Assembly (NCBI RefSeq): GCF_000426685.1
Contig: NZ_KE384553.1
Span: 166,656-230,655 of the forward strand
From: Solimonas flava DSM 18980
GTDB lineage: Bacteria > Pseudomonadota > Gammaproteobacteria > Nevskiales > Nevskiaceae
Reading direction: 5' to 3'
DNA: 64,000 bases
The notes under the pieces were generated by a model that made no database searches, was not told the DNA's origin, and saw only the letters and a program-made list of their open reading frames with translations. The translations under genes were made by a program, and so were the position numbers. Below, in pieces: positions 9,198 to 16,707 of this stretch (position 1 is its first letter; each line of letters begins with the position of its first letter).

Positions 9198-9911
9198 TCA
9201 ATGCGGACGCGGCGCTTCGGCCTGCGCGCGCGGCCGCGAGCCGAAGATCGCGGTGCCGATGCGGACCAGCGTCGAGCCTTCGGCGATCGCTGCTTCGAGA
9301 TCGTCCGACATGCCGGCCGAAAGTGTATCGAGTTCGAGCCCCTCGCGTCGCAGCGATTCGTAGAGCGCGCGCAGCGCGCGGAACGGCGCGCGCGGATCGC
9401 TGCCCTCGGCGGCCGGCGCCGGAATCGCCATCAGGCCGCGCAGCCGCAGCCGCGGCAGCGCCGCCACGGCGCGGCACAGCGCCGGCGCATCGGCCGGCGC
9501 GCAGCCCGATTTGCTGGCCTCGCCGGAGATGTTGACCTGCACGCAGACTTGCAGCGGCGGCAGCGACGGCGGGCGCTGCTCGGACAGGCGCAGCGCGATC
9601 TTCTCGCGGTCGATGCCGTGCACCCAGTCGAAGGACTCGGCGATCGCCCGCGTCTTGTTCGACTGGATCGGGCCGATGTAGTGCCAGACCAGCGCCAGGT
9701 CGGACAATTGCGCCCGCTTGTCGAGCGCCTCCTGCACATAGTTCTCGCCGAAGGCAGACTGCCCCGCGGCATGCGCGGCGCGCACCGCGTCGGCGCCGAA
9801 CGTCTTGCTGACGGCCAGCAGCTGCACGGTATCCGCGGCGCGGCCGGCGGCGCGGCAGGCTGCGGCGATGCGGGCGCGTACGGCGGCGAGATTGGATTCG
9901 ATGTCGGCCAT
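9198..9911 (-). CDS. yggS: YggS family PLP homeostasis protein
   Basis: A 237-residue member of the YggS/PROSC family. The start is MADIESNLAAVRARI at 9911. The PLP lysine is Lys36 in LLAVSKT, and FGENYVQEALDK, WHYIGPIQSNK and LSAGMSDDLEAAIAEGSTLVRIGTAIFG are typical. The family binds pyridoxal phosphate and buffers its levels; no catalytic reaction is established. It is divergent from pilT with 132 bp between them, the arrangement also found in Pseudomonas. A much longer frame read through pilU and pilT in this phase is an artefact. Confidence 0.95.
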   Translation of the reverse strand: MADIESNLAAVRARIAAACRAAGRAADTVQLLAVSKTFGADAVRAAHAAGQSAFGENYVQEALDKRAQLSDLALVWHYIGPIQSNKTRAIAESFDWVHGIDREKIALRLSEQRPPSLPPLQVCVQVNISGEASKSGCAPADAPALCRAVAALPRLRLRGLMAIPAPAAEGSDPRAPFRALRALYESLRREGLELDTLSAGMSDDLEAAIAEGSTLVRIGTAIFGSRPRAQAEAPRPH

Positions 9912-10043
9912 GTTGATTGCGGTCGGGATTGCCGATAACGTCGTCGGCCTTGTATCGCCATCGAGCGTTGCCGGGCAGGGTCGCCTGGACGGGGCGACAT
10001 TAGACAACAGCTGACAGCAGTTTTGCCTCGGGGGCGTGCTTAA

Positions 10044-11087
10044 ATGGATATCGCGCAGTTGCTGACGTTCAGCGTCAAACAGGGCGCGTCCGATCTCCAT
10101 CTCTCGGCCGGCGTCGAGCCGATGATCCGCGTCGACGGCGACGTCAAGCGCATCAACCTGCCGGCGCTGGCGCACAAGGACGTTCATGACATGGTCTACG
10201 ACATCATGAACGACAAGCAGCGCAAGGCCTGGGACGAGTTCCTGGAGACCGACTTCTCGTTCGAGATTCCGGGCCTGGCGCGCTTTCGCGTCAACGCCTT
10301 CAACACCTCGCGCGGCGCCGGCGCGGTGTTCCGCACCATTCCGTCGAAGATCCAGACGCTCGAGGATCTGCGCTGCCCGGCGATCTTCAAGGACATCGCC
10401 GAGTATCCGCGCGGCATCGTTCTGGTCACCGGGCCGACCGGCTCCGGCAAGTCGACGACGCTGGCGGCGATGGTCGACCACGTCAACGAGAACGAGTACG
10501 GGCACATCCTCACCGTCGAGGACCCGATCGAGTTCGTGCACCAGTCGAAGAAGTGCCTGATCAACCAGCGCGAGGTGCATCGCGACACGCTGGGCTTCAA
10601 CGAGGCGCTGCGTTCGGCGCTGCGCGAGGACCCGGACGTGATCCTGGTCGGCGAAATGCGCGATCTGGAGACGATCCGCCTGGCGCTGACCGCCGCCGAG
10701 ACCGGCCATCTCGTGTTCGGCACGCTGCACACCTCGTCGGCCGCCAAGACCATCGACCGCGTCGTCGACGTGTTCCCCGCCGCCGAAAAGGACATGGTGC
10801 GTGCGATGCTGTCCGAGTCGCTGCGCGCCGTCATCTCGCAGACACTGCTGAAGAAGAAGGGCGGCGGTCGCGTCGCCGCGCACGAGATCATGATCGGCAC
10901 CCCGGCGATCCGGAACCTGATACGCGAGAACAAGATCGCGCAGATGTACTCGGCGATCCAGACCGGCGGCAAGGAAGGTATGCAGACGCTCGACCAGTGC
11001 CTCAAGGAACTGGTCAAGAAGGGCATGACGACGATCGAGGAAGCGCGCCTGAAGTCGGCCGACCCGCGCAGCTTCTCGCTGAACTAA
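10044..11087 (+). CDS. pilT: Type IV pilus retraction ATPase PilT
   Basis: A 347-residue PilT. Walker A GPTGSGKS is at residues 130-137; the Asp box LTVEDPIEF, Walker B VILVGEMRD and the His box FGTLHTSSA follow. The C-terminal AIRNLIRE motif at residues 288-295, needed for retraction in characterised PilT proteins, is intact. The hexameric motor powers pilin depolymerisation at the inner membrane and so twitching motility. The first of three PilT/PilU-type genes in tandem; the next starts 27 bp downstream. No pilin or pilus assembly genes are in the window. Confidence 0.96.
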   Translation: MDIAQLLTFSVKQGASDLHLSAGVEPMIRVDGDVKRINLPALAHKDVHDMVYDIMNDKQRKAWDEFLETDFSFEIPGLARFRVNAFNTSRGAGAVFRTIPSKIQTLEDLRCPAIFKDIAEYPRGIVLVTGPTGSGKSTTLAAMVDHVNENEYGHILTVEDPIEFVHQSKKCLINQREVHRDTLGFNEALRSALREDPDVILVGEMRDLETIRLALTAAETGHLVFGTLHTSSAAKTIDRVVDVFPAAEKDMVRAMLSESLRAVISQTLLKKKGGGRVAAHEIMIGTPAIRNLIRENKIAQMYSAIQTGGKEGMQTLDQCLKELVKKGMTTIEEARLKSADPRSFSLN

Positions 11088-11114
11088 GGCGCGGGACGCG
11101 ACGGGGGAGACACG

Positions 11115-12281
11115 ATGGACCGCGAACAGGCAATCAAGCTCGTTCAGCAGCTGCTGACGATGATGAAGCAGAAGGGGGCCTCGGACCTCTTCATCTCGGC
11201 TGGCTTCCCGCCGGCGATCAAGCAGGACGGCCAGATGACGCCGGTCGCCGACAAGCCGCTGCCGCCCGAAGCCTCGGCGATGATCATGCGCGCTTTGATG
11301 AACGACCGGCAGATCAAGGAGTTCGAGGCCAGCAACGAGTGCAACTTCGCGATCTCGCCGCCGGGCATCGGCCGCTTTCGCGTCAATGCCTTCGTGCAGC
11401 AGGGGCGCGTCGGCGGCGTGCTGCGCACGATCAACACCGAAATCCCGACCTTCGAGCAGCTCGGCCTGCCGCTGCAGATGCAGAAGATCGTCATGGAGAA
11501 GCGCGGCCTGGTGCTGATGGTCGGCGCGACCGGCTCGGGCAAGTCGACCTCGCTGGCGGCGATGGTCGGCTATCGCAACCAGAACTCGCGCGGCCACATC
11601 GTCACGATCGAGGACCCGATCGAGTACGTGCATCCGCACATCGGCTGCATGATCACGCAGCGCGAGGTCGGCACCGATACCTTTTCGTGGGAGGCGGCGC
11701 TGAAGAACACGCTGCGCCAGGCGCCGGACGTCATCCTGATCGGCGAAATCCGCACCCGCGAGGGCATGGAATACGCGGTGAACTTCGCCGAAACCGGCCA
11801 TCTCGTGCTCGCCACGTTGCATGCCAACTCGGCGAACCAGGCGCTCGACCGCGTCATCAACTTCTTCCCGGAGGAGAAGCGCGAGCAGCTGCTGATGGAC
11901 CTGTCGCTGAACCTCAAGGCCATCATCTCGCAGCGGCTCGTGCGCAAGGACGGCGGCGGCCGCGCCGCGGCGATCGAGATCATGATCAACTCGCCTTTGA
12001 TCTCCGACATGATCTTCAAGGGCGAGGTCGCCGGCATCAAGGAAGTGATGGCGCGCTCCAACGAGCAGGGCATGATCACCTTCGATCAATACCTGTTCAA
12101 TCTGTTCGAGGCCGGCGTCATCAGCTACGAAGAAGCGGTGCGCAACGCCGACTCGCAGAACGAGTTGCGCCTGCGCGTCAAGCTGGAGTCGACCCGCGCG
12201 CGCGCCAACCTGCTCGAGGACGAAGGCGTCAAGCGCATGCGCATGCTCGACGACGACGGCGCCACGGTGATGCGCCGCTGA
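11115..12281 (+). CDS. pilU: PilT/PilU-type retraction ATPase
   Basis: A 388-residue PilU-like ATPase. It has Walker A GATGSGKS, VTIEDPIEYVHPHIGCMITQREVGTD, VILIGEIRTREGM and LATLHANSANQALDRV, which follow PilU more than PilT. The region of the PilT AIRNLIRE motif reads PLISDMIFKGE, so that motif is absent. The C-terminus has a charged extension (ESTRARANLLEDEG). PilU assists PilT-dependent retraction in other species. The best assignment to the PilU position comes from the order pilT-pilU. Confidence 0.9.
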   Translation: MDREQAIKLVQQLLTMMKQKGASDLFISAGFPPAIKQDGQMTPVADKPLPPEASAMIMRALMNDRQIKEFEASNECNFAISPPGIGRFRVNAFVQQGRVGGVLRTINTEIPTFEQLGLPLQMQKIVMEKRGLVLMVGATGSGKSTSLAAMVGYRNQNSRGHIVTIEDPIEYVHPHIGCMITQREVGTDTFSWEAALKNTLRQAPDVILIGEIRTREGMEYAVNFAETGHLVLATLHANSANQALDRVINFFPEEKREQLLMDLSLNLKAIISQRLVRKDGGGRAAAIEIMINSPLISDMIFKGEVAGIKEVMARSNEQGMITFDQYLFNLFEAGVISYEEAVRNADSQNELRLRVKLESTRARANLLEDEGVKRMRMLDDDGATVMRR

Positions 12282-12330
12282 AGAAGCTGCGCCCGATGTC
12301 GCTGCAACCAGGTCATCCACGGGGAAGGGG

Positions 12331-13392
12331 ATGCTGAAAATCCTGCCGTACTTGAAGCTGTGCGTCGAAAAGAACGGTTCCGACCTGTTCTTCACCGCCG
12401 GGGCGCCGGCGCAGATCAAGGTCGAAGGGGAGCTGTATCCGATCGGCAAGACGGCGCTGACCCGCGAATTCATCCACGAGCTGATCGACAGCATCCTGAC
12501 GCCCGAGCAGCAGCAGTATCTCGCCCAGAACCTGGAGATCGACATCGCGACCGAAGCCGGTGGCCTCGGTCGCTTCCGCGTCAACATCTTCCACCAGCGC
12601 GGCTCGCTCGGCATGGTGATGCGTTACGTGCGCTCGCAGGTGCCCAGTCTCGACGAAATTCCCGGCATGCCGCCGGTGCTCAAGGAGCTGATCGCGCAGA
12701 AGCGCGGCCTGATCCTGATGGTCGGCGCCACCGGCTCGGGCAAATCGACGACGCTGGCGGCGATGATCAATCACCGCAACCAGACGCAGAGCGGGCACAT
12801 CCTGACGATCGAAGATCCGATCGAATTCATTCACCCGAACCAGCGCAGCATCGTCAACCAGCGCGAGGTCGGCCAGGACACGGTCAGCTACGAGCGTGCG
12901 CTGAAGAGTTCCTTGCGCGAGGCGCCGGACGTCATCCTCGTCGGCGAGGTGCGCACCCGCGAGACGATGGACGCCTGCATCCAGCTGGCCAATACCGGCC
13001 ACCTGGCGATTTCCACGCTGCACGCCAACAACGCCTATCAGGCGCTGCAGCGCATCGTGAACCTCTATCCCGACGATCTGCGCGAACAGCTGTATATGGA
13101 CTTGTCACTGACGCTGCGCGCGATCGTTTCACAGCGCCTGGTGCGGCAGAGCGACGGCCGGCGCTGCGCGGCGATGGAAGTGATGATCAACACGCCGTTC
13201 ATCCAGGAGCTGATCCTGCACAAGCGCATCGACGAGATCCGCGGCGCGATGGACCAGTCCTCGGACAGGGGCATGCAGACCTTCGACCAGTCGCTGCTGA
13301 ACCTTTACAAGCAGGGCACGATCTCGCTCGACGAGGCACTGACCAACGCCGACTCGCGGACCAACCTGGAGGCGAAGATCAATTTCGGGTGA
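12331..13392 (+). CDS. Second PilU-like ATPase
   Basis: A 353-residue paralogue of the preceding protein. It retains Walker A GATGSGKST, LTIEDPIEFIHPNQRSIVNQREVGQD, VILVGEVRTRETMDAC and ISTLHANNAYQALQRI. The PilT-type AIRNLIRE is replaced by PFIQELILHKR. It begins MLKILPYLKLCVEKNGSDLFFTAG, shorter at the N-terminus than pilU. It starts 49 bp after pilU and ends the run. Most gammaproteobacteria have only pilT and pilU here, so this third motor is a lineage addition; it may form hetero-assemblies or have another pilus as partner (inference). Confidence 0.88.
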   Translation: MLKILPYLKLCVEKNGSDLFFTAGAPAQIKVEGELYPIGKTALTREFIHELIDSILTPEQQQYLAQNLEIDIATEAGGLGRFRVNIFHQRGSLGMVMRYVRSQVPSLDEIPGMPPVLKELIAQKRGLILMVGATGSGKSTTLAAMINHRNQTQSGHILTIEDPIEFIHPNQRSIVNQREVGQDTVSYERALKSSLREAPDVILVGEVRTRETMDACIQLANTGHLAISTLHANNAYQALQRIVNLYPDDLREQLYMDLSLTLRAIVSQRLVRQSDGRRCAAMEVMINTPFIQELILHKRIDEIRGAMDQSSDRGMQTFDQSLLNLYKQGTISLDEALTNADSRTNLEAKINFG

Positions 13393-13395
13393 ACG

Positions 13396-13415
13396 CCCGG
13401 CCGTGAATGGCCGGG
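13396..13415 (+). terminator. GC hairpin after the PilU-like genes
   Basis: CCCGGCC pairs with GGCCGGG across a 6-base loop, directly after the stop codon of the third ATPase. There is no T-tract, so termination strength is uncertain. Confidence 0.35.
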
Positions 13416-13475
13416 ACGGGGCGCGATGGAGAGGCGATGTCGCGTCATGGATGGCGGCGCTTGTCCGCATCGGCC

Positions 13476-13504
13476 TTGCGCCGGCTTCTCCCGCCCGCTA
13501 GAAT
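13476..13504 (+). promoter_or_regulatory. Sigma-70 promoter of rplM-rpsI
   Basis: TTGCGC at 13476-13481 and TAGAAT at 13499-13504, with a 17-bp spacer. A GC-rich stretch (CGCGCG) follows the -10 element, as often seen at stringently controlled ribosomal promoters. The predicted start is about 80 bp before rplM. Confidence 0.75.
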
Positions 13505-13519
13505 CGCGCGCTTTTCGAG

Positions 13520-13561
13520 GTTCAGGAAAGCCCCAGCCGCCAGCTGGGCGCCGATCTGAAC
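13520..13561 (+). promoter_or_regulatory. Structured mRNA leader of rplM (candidate L13 control site)
   Basis: An outer helix GTTCAG (13520-13525)/CTGAAC (13556-13561) encloses an inner helix GCCCCAGC (13530-13537)/GCTGGGC (13543-13549) with one bulged C. The internal loops are GAAA and GCCGAT. It lies between the promoter and the rplM start. E. coli L13 represses rplM-rpsI translation through its leader; a similar role here is inferred. Confidence 0.5.
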
Positions 13562-13591
13562 CGAACTATAACTACCGATAGGATTGGACCG

Positions 13592-14020
13592 ATGAAGACC
13601 ATCTTCGCGAAGTCCGAGACCGTCAAGCGCGACTGGTACGTGATTGACGCGACGGACAAAACGCTCGGCCGTTTGGCCACCGAAGTGGCTCGCCGCCTGC
13701 GCGGCAAGCACAAGCCGGAATACACCCCGCACGTTGATACCGGCGACTACATCGTCATCGTCAACGCCGAGAAGGTGAAGGCGACCGGCAACAAGCTCAA
13801 GGACAAGGTCTACTACAGCCACTCGGAATATCCGGGCGGCATCAAGTCGACCACGCTCGAGAAGATGCTGCAGAGCCACCCCGAGCGCGCGATCGAAAAG
13901 GCCGTCAAGGGCATGCTGCCGGGCGGCCCGCTGGGCTACGCGCAGTTCCGCAAGCTGAAGGTCTATGCCGGCGCGGAACACCCGCATACCGCGCAGCAGC
14001 CCAAGCCTCTCAATATCTGA
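13592..14020 (+). CDS. rplM: Large ribosomal subunit protein uL13
   Basis: A 142-residue L13 of normal length. It opens [47 protein letters not shown] (read in segments: [29 protein letters not shown]) and contains the family segment [20 protein letters not shown]. It binds 23S rRNA early in 50S assembly. It is first in a two-gene operon with rpsI 14 bp downstream, under the promoter at 13476-13504. Confidence 0.98.
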   Translation: MKTIFAKSETVKRDWYVIDATDKTLGRLATEVARRLRGKHKPEYTPHVDTGDYIVIVNAEKVKATGNKLKDKVYYSHSEYPGGIKSTTLEKMLQSHPERAIEKAVKGMLPGGPLGYAQFRKLKVYAGAEHPHTAQQPKPLNI

Positions 14021-14034
14021 TCGGGTCCAGCACC

Positions 14035-14433
14035 ATGGCCAAGAACATCGATTACAAGTACGGCACGGGTCGTCGCAAGACGGCGGCGGCGCGCGTCTTC
14101 CTCAAGCCGGGCTCCGGCGACATCAGCATCAACGGCAAGACCGTCGAAGCCTACTTCGGCCGCGAAACCTCGCGCATGCTGGTCCGCCAGCCGCTCGAAG
14201 TGACCGAGTCGGTCGGCCGCTTCGACCTCAAGGTGACGGTCGCCGGCGGTGGCCCGAACGGCCAGGCCGGCGCGATCCGGCACGGCATCACGCGCGCGCT
14301 GATCCAGTACGACGAAGAGTTCCGCAAGCCGCTGCGCGCCGCGGGTCTCGTCACGCGCGACGCCCGTGAGGTCGAGCGTAAGAAGGTCGGTCTGCACAAG
14401 GCCCGCCGCGGCACGCAGTACTCCAAGCGCTAA
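14035..14433 (+). CDS. rpsI: Small ribosomal subunit protein uS9
   Basis: A 132-residue S9. It has [20 protein letters not shown] near the N-terminus, [19 protein letters not shown] in the middle and the conserved C-terminal tail ending [11 protein letters not shown], whose last residues contact P-site tRNA in the 30S subunit. It starts 14 bp after rplM and is followed by a tRNA-Gln gene that has its own promoter. Confidence 0.98.
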   Translation: MAKNIDYKYGTGRRKTAAARVFLKPGSGDISINGKTVEAYFGRETSRMLVRQPLEVTESVGRFDLKVTVAGGGPNGQAGAIRHGITRALIQYDEEFRKPLRAAGLVTRDAREVERKKVGLHKARRGTQYSKR

Positions 14434-14451
14434 TCCGGTTCGCCGGACCGC

Positions 14452-14479
14452 TTGGAATTCGGGGCGGCGTGTGTATACT
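14452..14479 (+). promoter_or_regulatory. Promoter of tRNA-Gln
   Basis: TTGGAA at 14452-14457 and TATACT at 14474-14479, 16-bp spacer. The region just downstream is CGCCGCC, a GC-rich discriminator typical of stable-RNA promoters under stringent control. Confidence 0.7.
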
Positions 14480-14506
14480 CGCCGCCCTGCGATTTCCGCT
14501 TTCGGA

Positions 14507-14580
14507 TGGGGGATCGTCTAATGGCAGGACAACAGATTCTGACTCTGTTTATCTAGGTTCGAGTCCTAGTCCCCCAGCCA
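14507..14580 (+). tRNA. tRNA-Gln (anticodon CUG)
   Basis: The 74-nt sequence folds as a full cloverleaf. The 7-bp acceptor stem is TGGGGGA/TCCCCCA, the anticodon stem ACAGA/TCTGT encloses the loop TTCTGAC with anticodon CTG at 14539-14541, and the T loop contains GGTTCGAGTCC. The discriminator is G and the 3' CCA is encoded. It reads CAG codons, which are heavily used in this GC-rich genome. Confidence 0.97.
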
Positions 14581-14592
14581 TCCGCAAAGAGA

Positions 14593-14620
14593 CCCGCAAT
14601 CAATCGATTGCGGGTTTTTT
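14593..14620 (+). terminator. Intrinsic terminator of tRNA-Gln
   Basis: CCCGCAATC pairs with GATTGCGGG across an AATC loop, followed by six T residues, 12 bp after the tRNA end. Confidence 0.93.
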
Positions 14621-14786
14621 GTTGGACGTTCGCCCGGCGAAGGCTGCGCCACGGCAGTCGGCGTCTGCGGCTGAAGGCCCGGGCACGACCGTGCGGGCAG
14701 GACTCGTCCGGCGCCTCGGCGCGCCGCCCTGAGCCCGCGGCGTCCGCTACCCTTGCGAGGTCCCCGATTGCCGGAGGTAAAGCGCG

Positions 14787-15275
14787 ATGCCCCGAATCCT
14801 GCTGCTCGCGCTGCTCGGCGCGCTGGGCGGATGCTCGATGTTCAGCACGGTGAGCGATCAGTGGTTCTTCGCCGGAGACCCGATGGGCCGGGACTGGCCC
14901 GGTCTCGCGACGAAGCCGGCGCCGCGCCACATCGATCTCGCGGCCGATGTCCGGGCGCCATACACGCGCCGTGCATCGCAGCGGACGGCGATCATCCCGG
15001 CGGGCCGCCTTGACTACTGCGGCTATGACAAACGCGGCGACTATTACTGCTCGCACGCGCCCGTTGCCATCGGCGGCGACAGCAAGGCCGGCGGGCTCTA
15101 TGTACCGCGCGGCGGCAGCGAGGCAACGGCCATTTTCTGGCACGTCAGCTTCCGCGAGATGGAGTATGCGCGGCAATGCCTGCGCAGCCCCATGACGCCG
15201 GCAATGCCGGTGACCGTGGTGACGGATCCCGCGTCGCGTTCCGCACGCCCGCCCGCCGCGTCGCCGGACTCTTGA
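14787..15275 (+). CDS. Hypothetical lipoprotein
   Basis: A 162-residue protein with a lipoprotein signal: MPRILLLALLGALGGC, lipobox LGGC with Cys16 as the lipidated residue. A GGAGGT element lies 8 bp upstream of the ATG. The mature part contains four further cysteines, including YCGYDKRGDYYCSH, and several aromatic residues; no domain is recognised. The C-terminal 25 residues look low-complexity. It is probably membrane-anchored in the periplasm. It is monocistronic on the plus strand. Confidence 0.7.
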   Translation: MPRILLLALLGALGGCSMFSTVSDQWFFAGDPMGRDWPGLATKPAPRHIDLAADVRAPYTRRASQRTAIIPAGRLDYCGYDKRGDYYCSHAPVAIGGDSKAGGLYVPRGGSEATAIFWHVSFREMEYARQCLRSPMTPAMPVTVVTDPASRSARPPAASPDS

Positions 15276-15619
15276 TCCGCCGCGGCAGGCGGACCTCGAT
15301 CGCGGGCGGCGCCGCTTCCGGCAGGCGAGGCGAGCAGATGGTCGTGCGCTCCGGATCGGCATGACCCGGCAGGCCCAGCCACGGATTTCGATGGCGGTGT
15401 CGCTCCCCGCCGGCTCCGCGCTCGTCCGGTGCCGGAACGCGTGCGACGCAGCACGCGCGTGTCGATGCCGGCGGCCTCGCCGTGGCCGCCGATCATCCGG
15501 GGCGCGCTCCAGGTCCCGATCCGGTGCTTCCCGCCGCGTCGGCCGTGCACGGGCACGCTGCCGTTGCCGGGCCGGCGGCGGCCGATCGGACCGCGACCGG
15601 GAGGTCCGCGCGCCGTGCT
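15276..15619. other. Gene-free stretch of 344 bp
   Basis: Open frames exist on both strands but none has a credible start, family similarity or a protein-like composition; the translations are Arg/Pro/Ala-rich. I see no terminator with a T-tract and no repeat. It separates the plus-strand lipoprotein gene from the minus-strand DoxX-like gene. Confidence 0.6.
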
Positions 15620-16108
15620 TCAGGCTGCCGGGCGCCGCCGCCGGCGCCATCCGGGCAGCAGATCGCGGCGCAGCACGATCAGGATCGCCGCGCTGATCCA
15701 GACGCCGCAGGCCAGCGCGAACAGTTCGCCGCCGTCGCTGCTGCCGTCGCCGTTGACGACCTGTACGCCGAGCGGCGTGCACAGGTGGAAGAAGAGCGCG
15801 CCGCTGATGATCGCCAGCGCCAGCACCGCGCCGAGGGCCTGCAGGCGGCGCCAGGCCGGCACGAAGCTGCCGGCGAGCAGCAGCAGCGAGGCGATGAGTT
15901 CGGCGCTGCCGATCACGTGCGCGCTGAACAGCCCGCCCGGCGCGAACAGGCCGGGCAAGCCGAGGCTCGCCGCCCAGGGATCGAGCTTGCCCTGGAAGAT
16001 GTAGACCGTCTCCGGCGAATCGGTGAACTTGAAGAACAGCGACTGCACGAAGACGAAGGCGATGTAGAGGGCTGGCAACAGATGGCCGTGACGCTTGAGC
16101 AGGTTCAT
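15620..16108 (-). CDS. DoxX-like integral membrane protein
   Basis: A 162-residue hydrophobic protein with about four membrane segments, starting MNLLKRHGHLLPALYIAFVFVQSLFFKFT. The pattern FKFTDSPETVYIFQ and GSAELIASLLLLAG resembles the DoxX/DoxD-like family. The C-terminus is a short basic tail ([10 protein letters not shown]). These proteins are linked to redox or thiol chemistry in some bacteria, but no function is established. It follows the YHS gene by 13 bp and is probably co-transcribed with it. Confidence 0.75.
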   Translation of the reverse strand: MNLLKRHGHLLPALYIAFVFVQSLFFKFTDSPETVYIFQGKLDPWAASLGLPGLFAPGGLFSAHVIGSAELIASLLLLAGSFVPAWRRLQALGAVLALAIISGALFFHLCTPLGVQVVNGDGSSDGGELFALACGVWISAAILIVLRRDLLPGWRRRRRPAA

Positions 16109-16121
16109 GGCGCTCTCCGGT

Positions 16122-16580
16122 TCAGTGGCGCTGGCTGAGCGCCGGCCAGTTGCGGTCGGCAGCCTCGATGTAGCGGGCGCGGTCGGCGTCCCACTGCGCG
16201 CGGATTTTCTGCGAGTAGTTCAGGTAGAGCTTGCCGTCGACGACCGTGAACGCTTCGGGATCGATGTCGACCAGCTCGTTCTTGGCGCCGAGCGCGTACG
16301 CGCAGTAGCCGCCGTACTGCGGCGCGTAGCGTTCGGGCTCGGCCTTGAACGCGGCCAGGTGCGCGGCGCTCGCGAAGCGCCAGTTGGCGTCGTGCCAGCG
16401 CGTCTGGAACTCGGCCTTGCCGGCGACCGCGCGCTGCTCGGTCTGATAGGCGACGACGTCGTAGCCGTCGACCGCGAGATGGCCGAACAGCGACTGGTGG
16501 ATCAGCGGCGCCGCATGCGCGGCGAGCGTGGCGCCGGCCAGCAGCAGCGCGGCGGCGCGGGCGACGAAGGATCCGGACAT
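16122..16580 (-). CDS. Secreted YHS-domain protein
   Basis: A 152-residue protein with a signal peptide (MSGSFVARAAALLLAGATLAAHA). The mature part has the YHS-type segment GYDVVAYQTE...GKAEFQTRWHDANWRFASAAHLAAFKAEPERYAPQYGGYCAYA (parts shown). YHS domains often bind metals, and this secreted type is frequent beside small membrane proteins. The paired DoxX-like gene 13 bp downstream suggests a shared envelope function, which is unknown. Confidence 0.8.
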   Translation of the reverse strand: MSGSFVARAAALLLAGATLAAHAAPLIHQSLFGHLAVDGYDVVAYQTEQRAVAGKAEFQTRWHDANWRFASAAHLAAFKAEPERYAPQYGGYCAYALGAKNELVDIDPEAFTVVDGKLYLNYSQKIRAQWDADRARYIEAADRNWPALSQRH

Positions 16581-16683
16581 GGCGCTCTCCCGTTGAGGAT
16601 GGCGCCATCGTAGGCCGCCGCCGGCGCGCTGCCTGCGTGCGCGCCGCCGCCGTTCATGCGCGATCGTTCAGGAGCGGTGCGCC

Positions 16684-16707
16684 TCAGAACCAGGCTCAGA
16701 ACCAGGC
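16684..16707. repeat. 12-bp tandem duplication at a gene end
   Basis: TCAGAACCAGGC occurs twice in a row. On the minus strand it reads GCC-TGG-TTC-TGA, so the last three codons and the stop codon of the ATP-grasp gene are duplicated immediately after the real stop. Confidence 0.95.

Noticed and set aside
9198-12614. A 1138-codon minus-strand frame running from yggS through pilT and pilU
   Set aside because: Only the first 237 residues from 9911 match a family (YggS); the upstream part is antisense to pilT and pilU.
15276-15619. Decayed gene between the lipoprotein and DoxX-like genes
   Set aside because: Neither strand shows a recognisable protein fragment or a frameshifted homologue.
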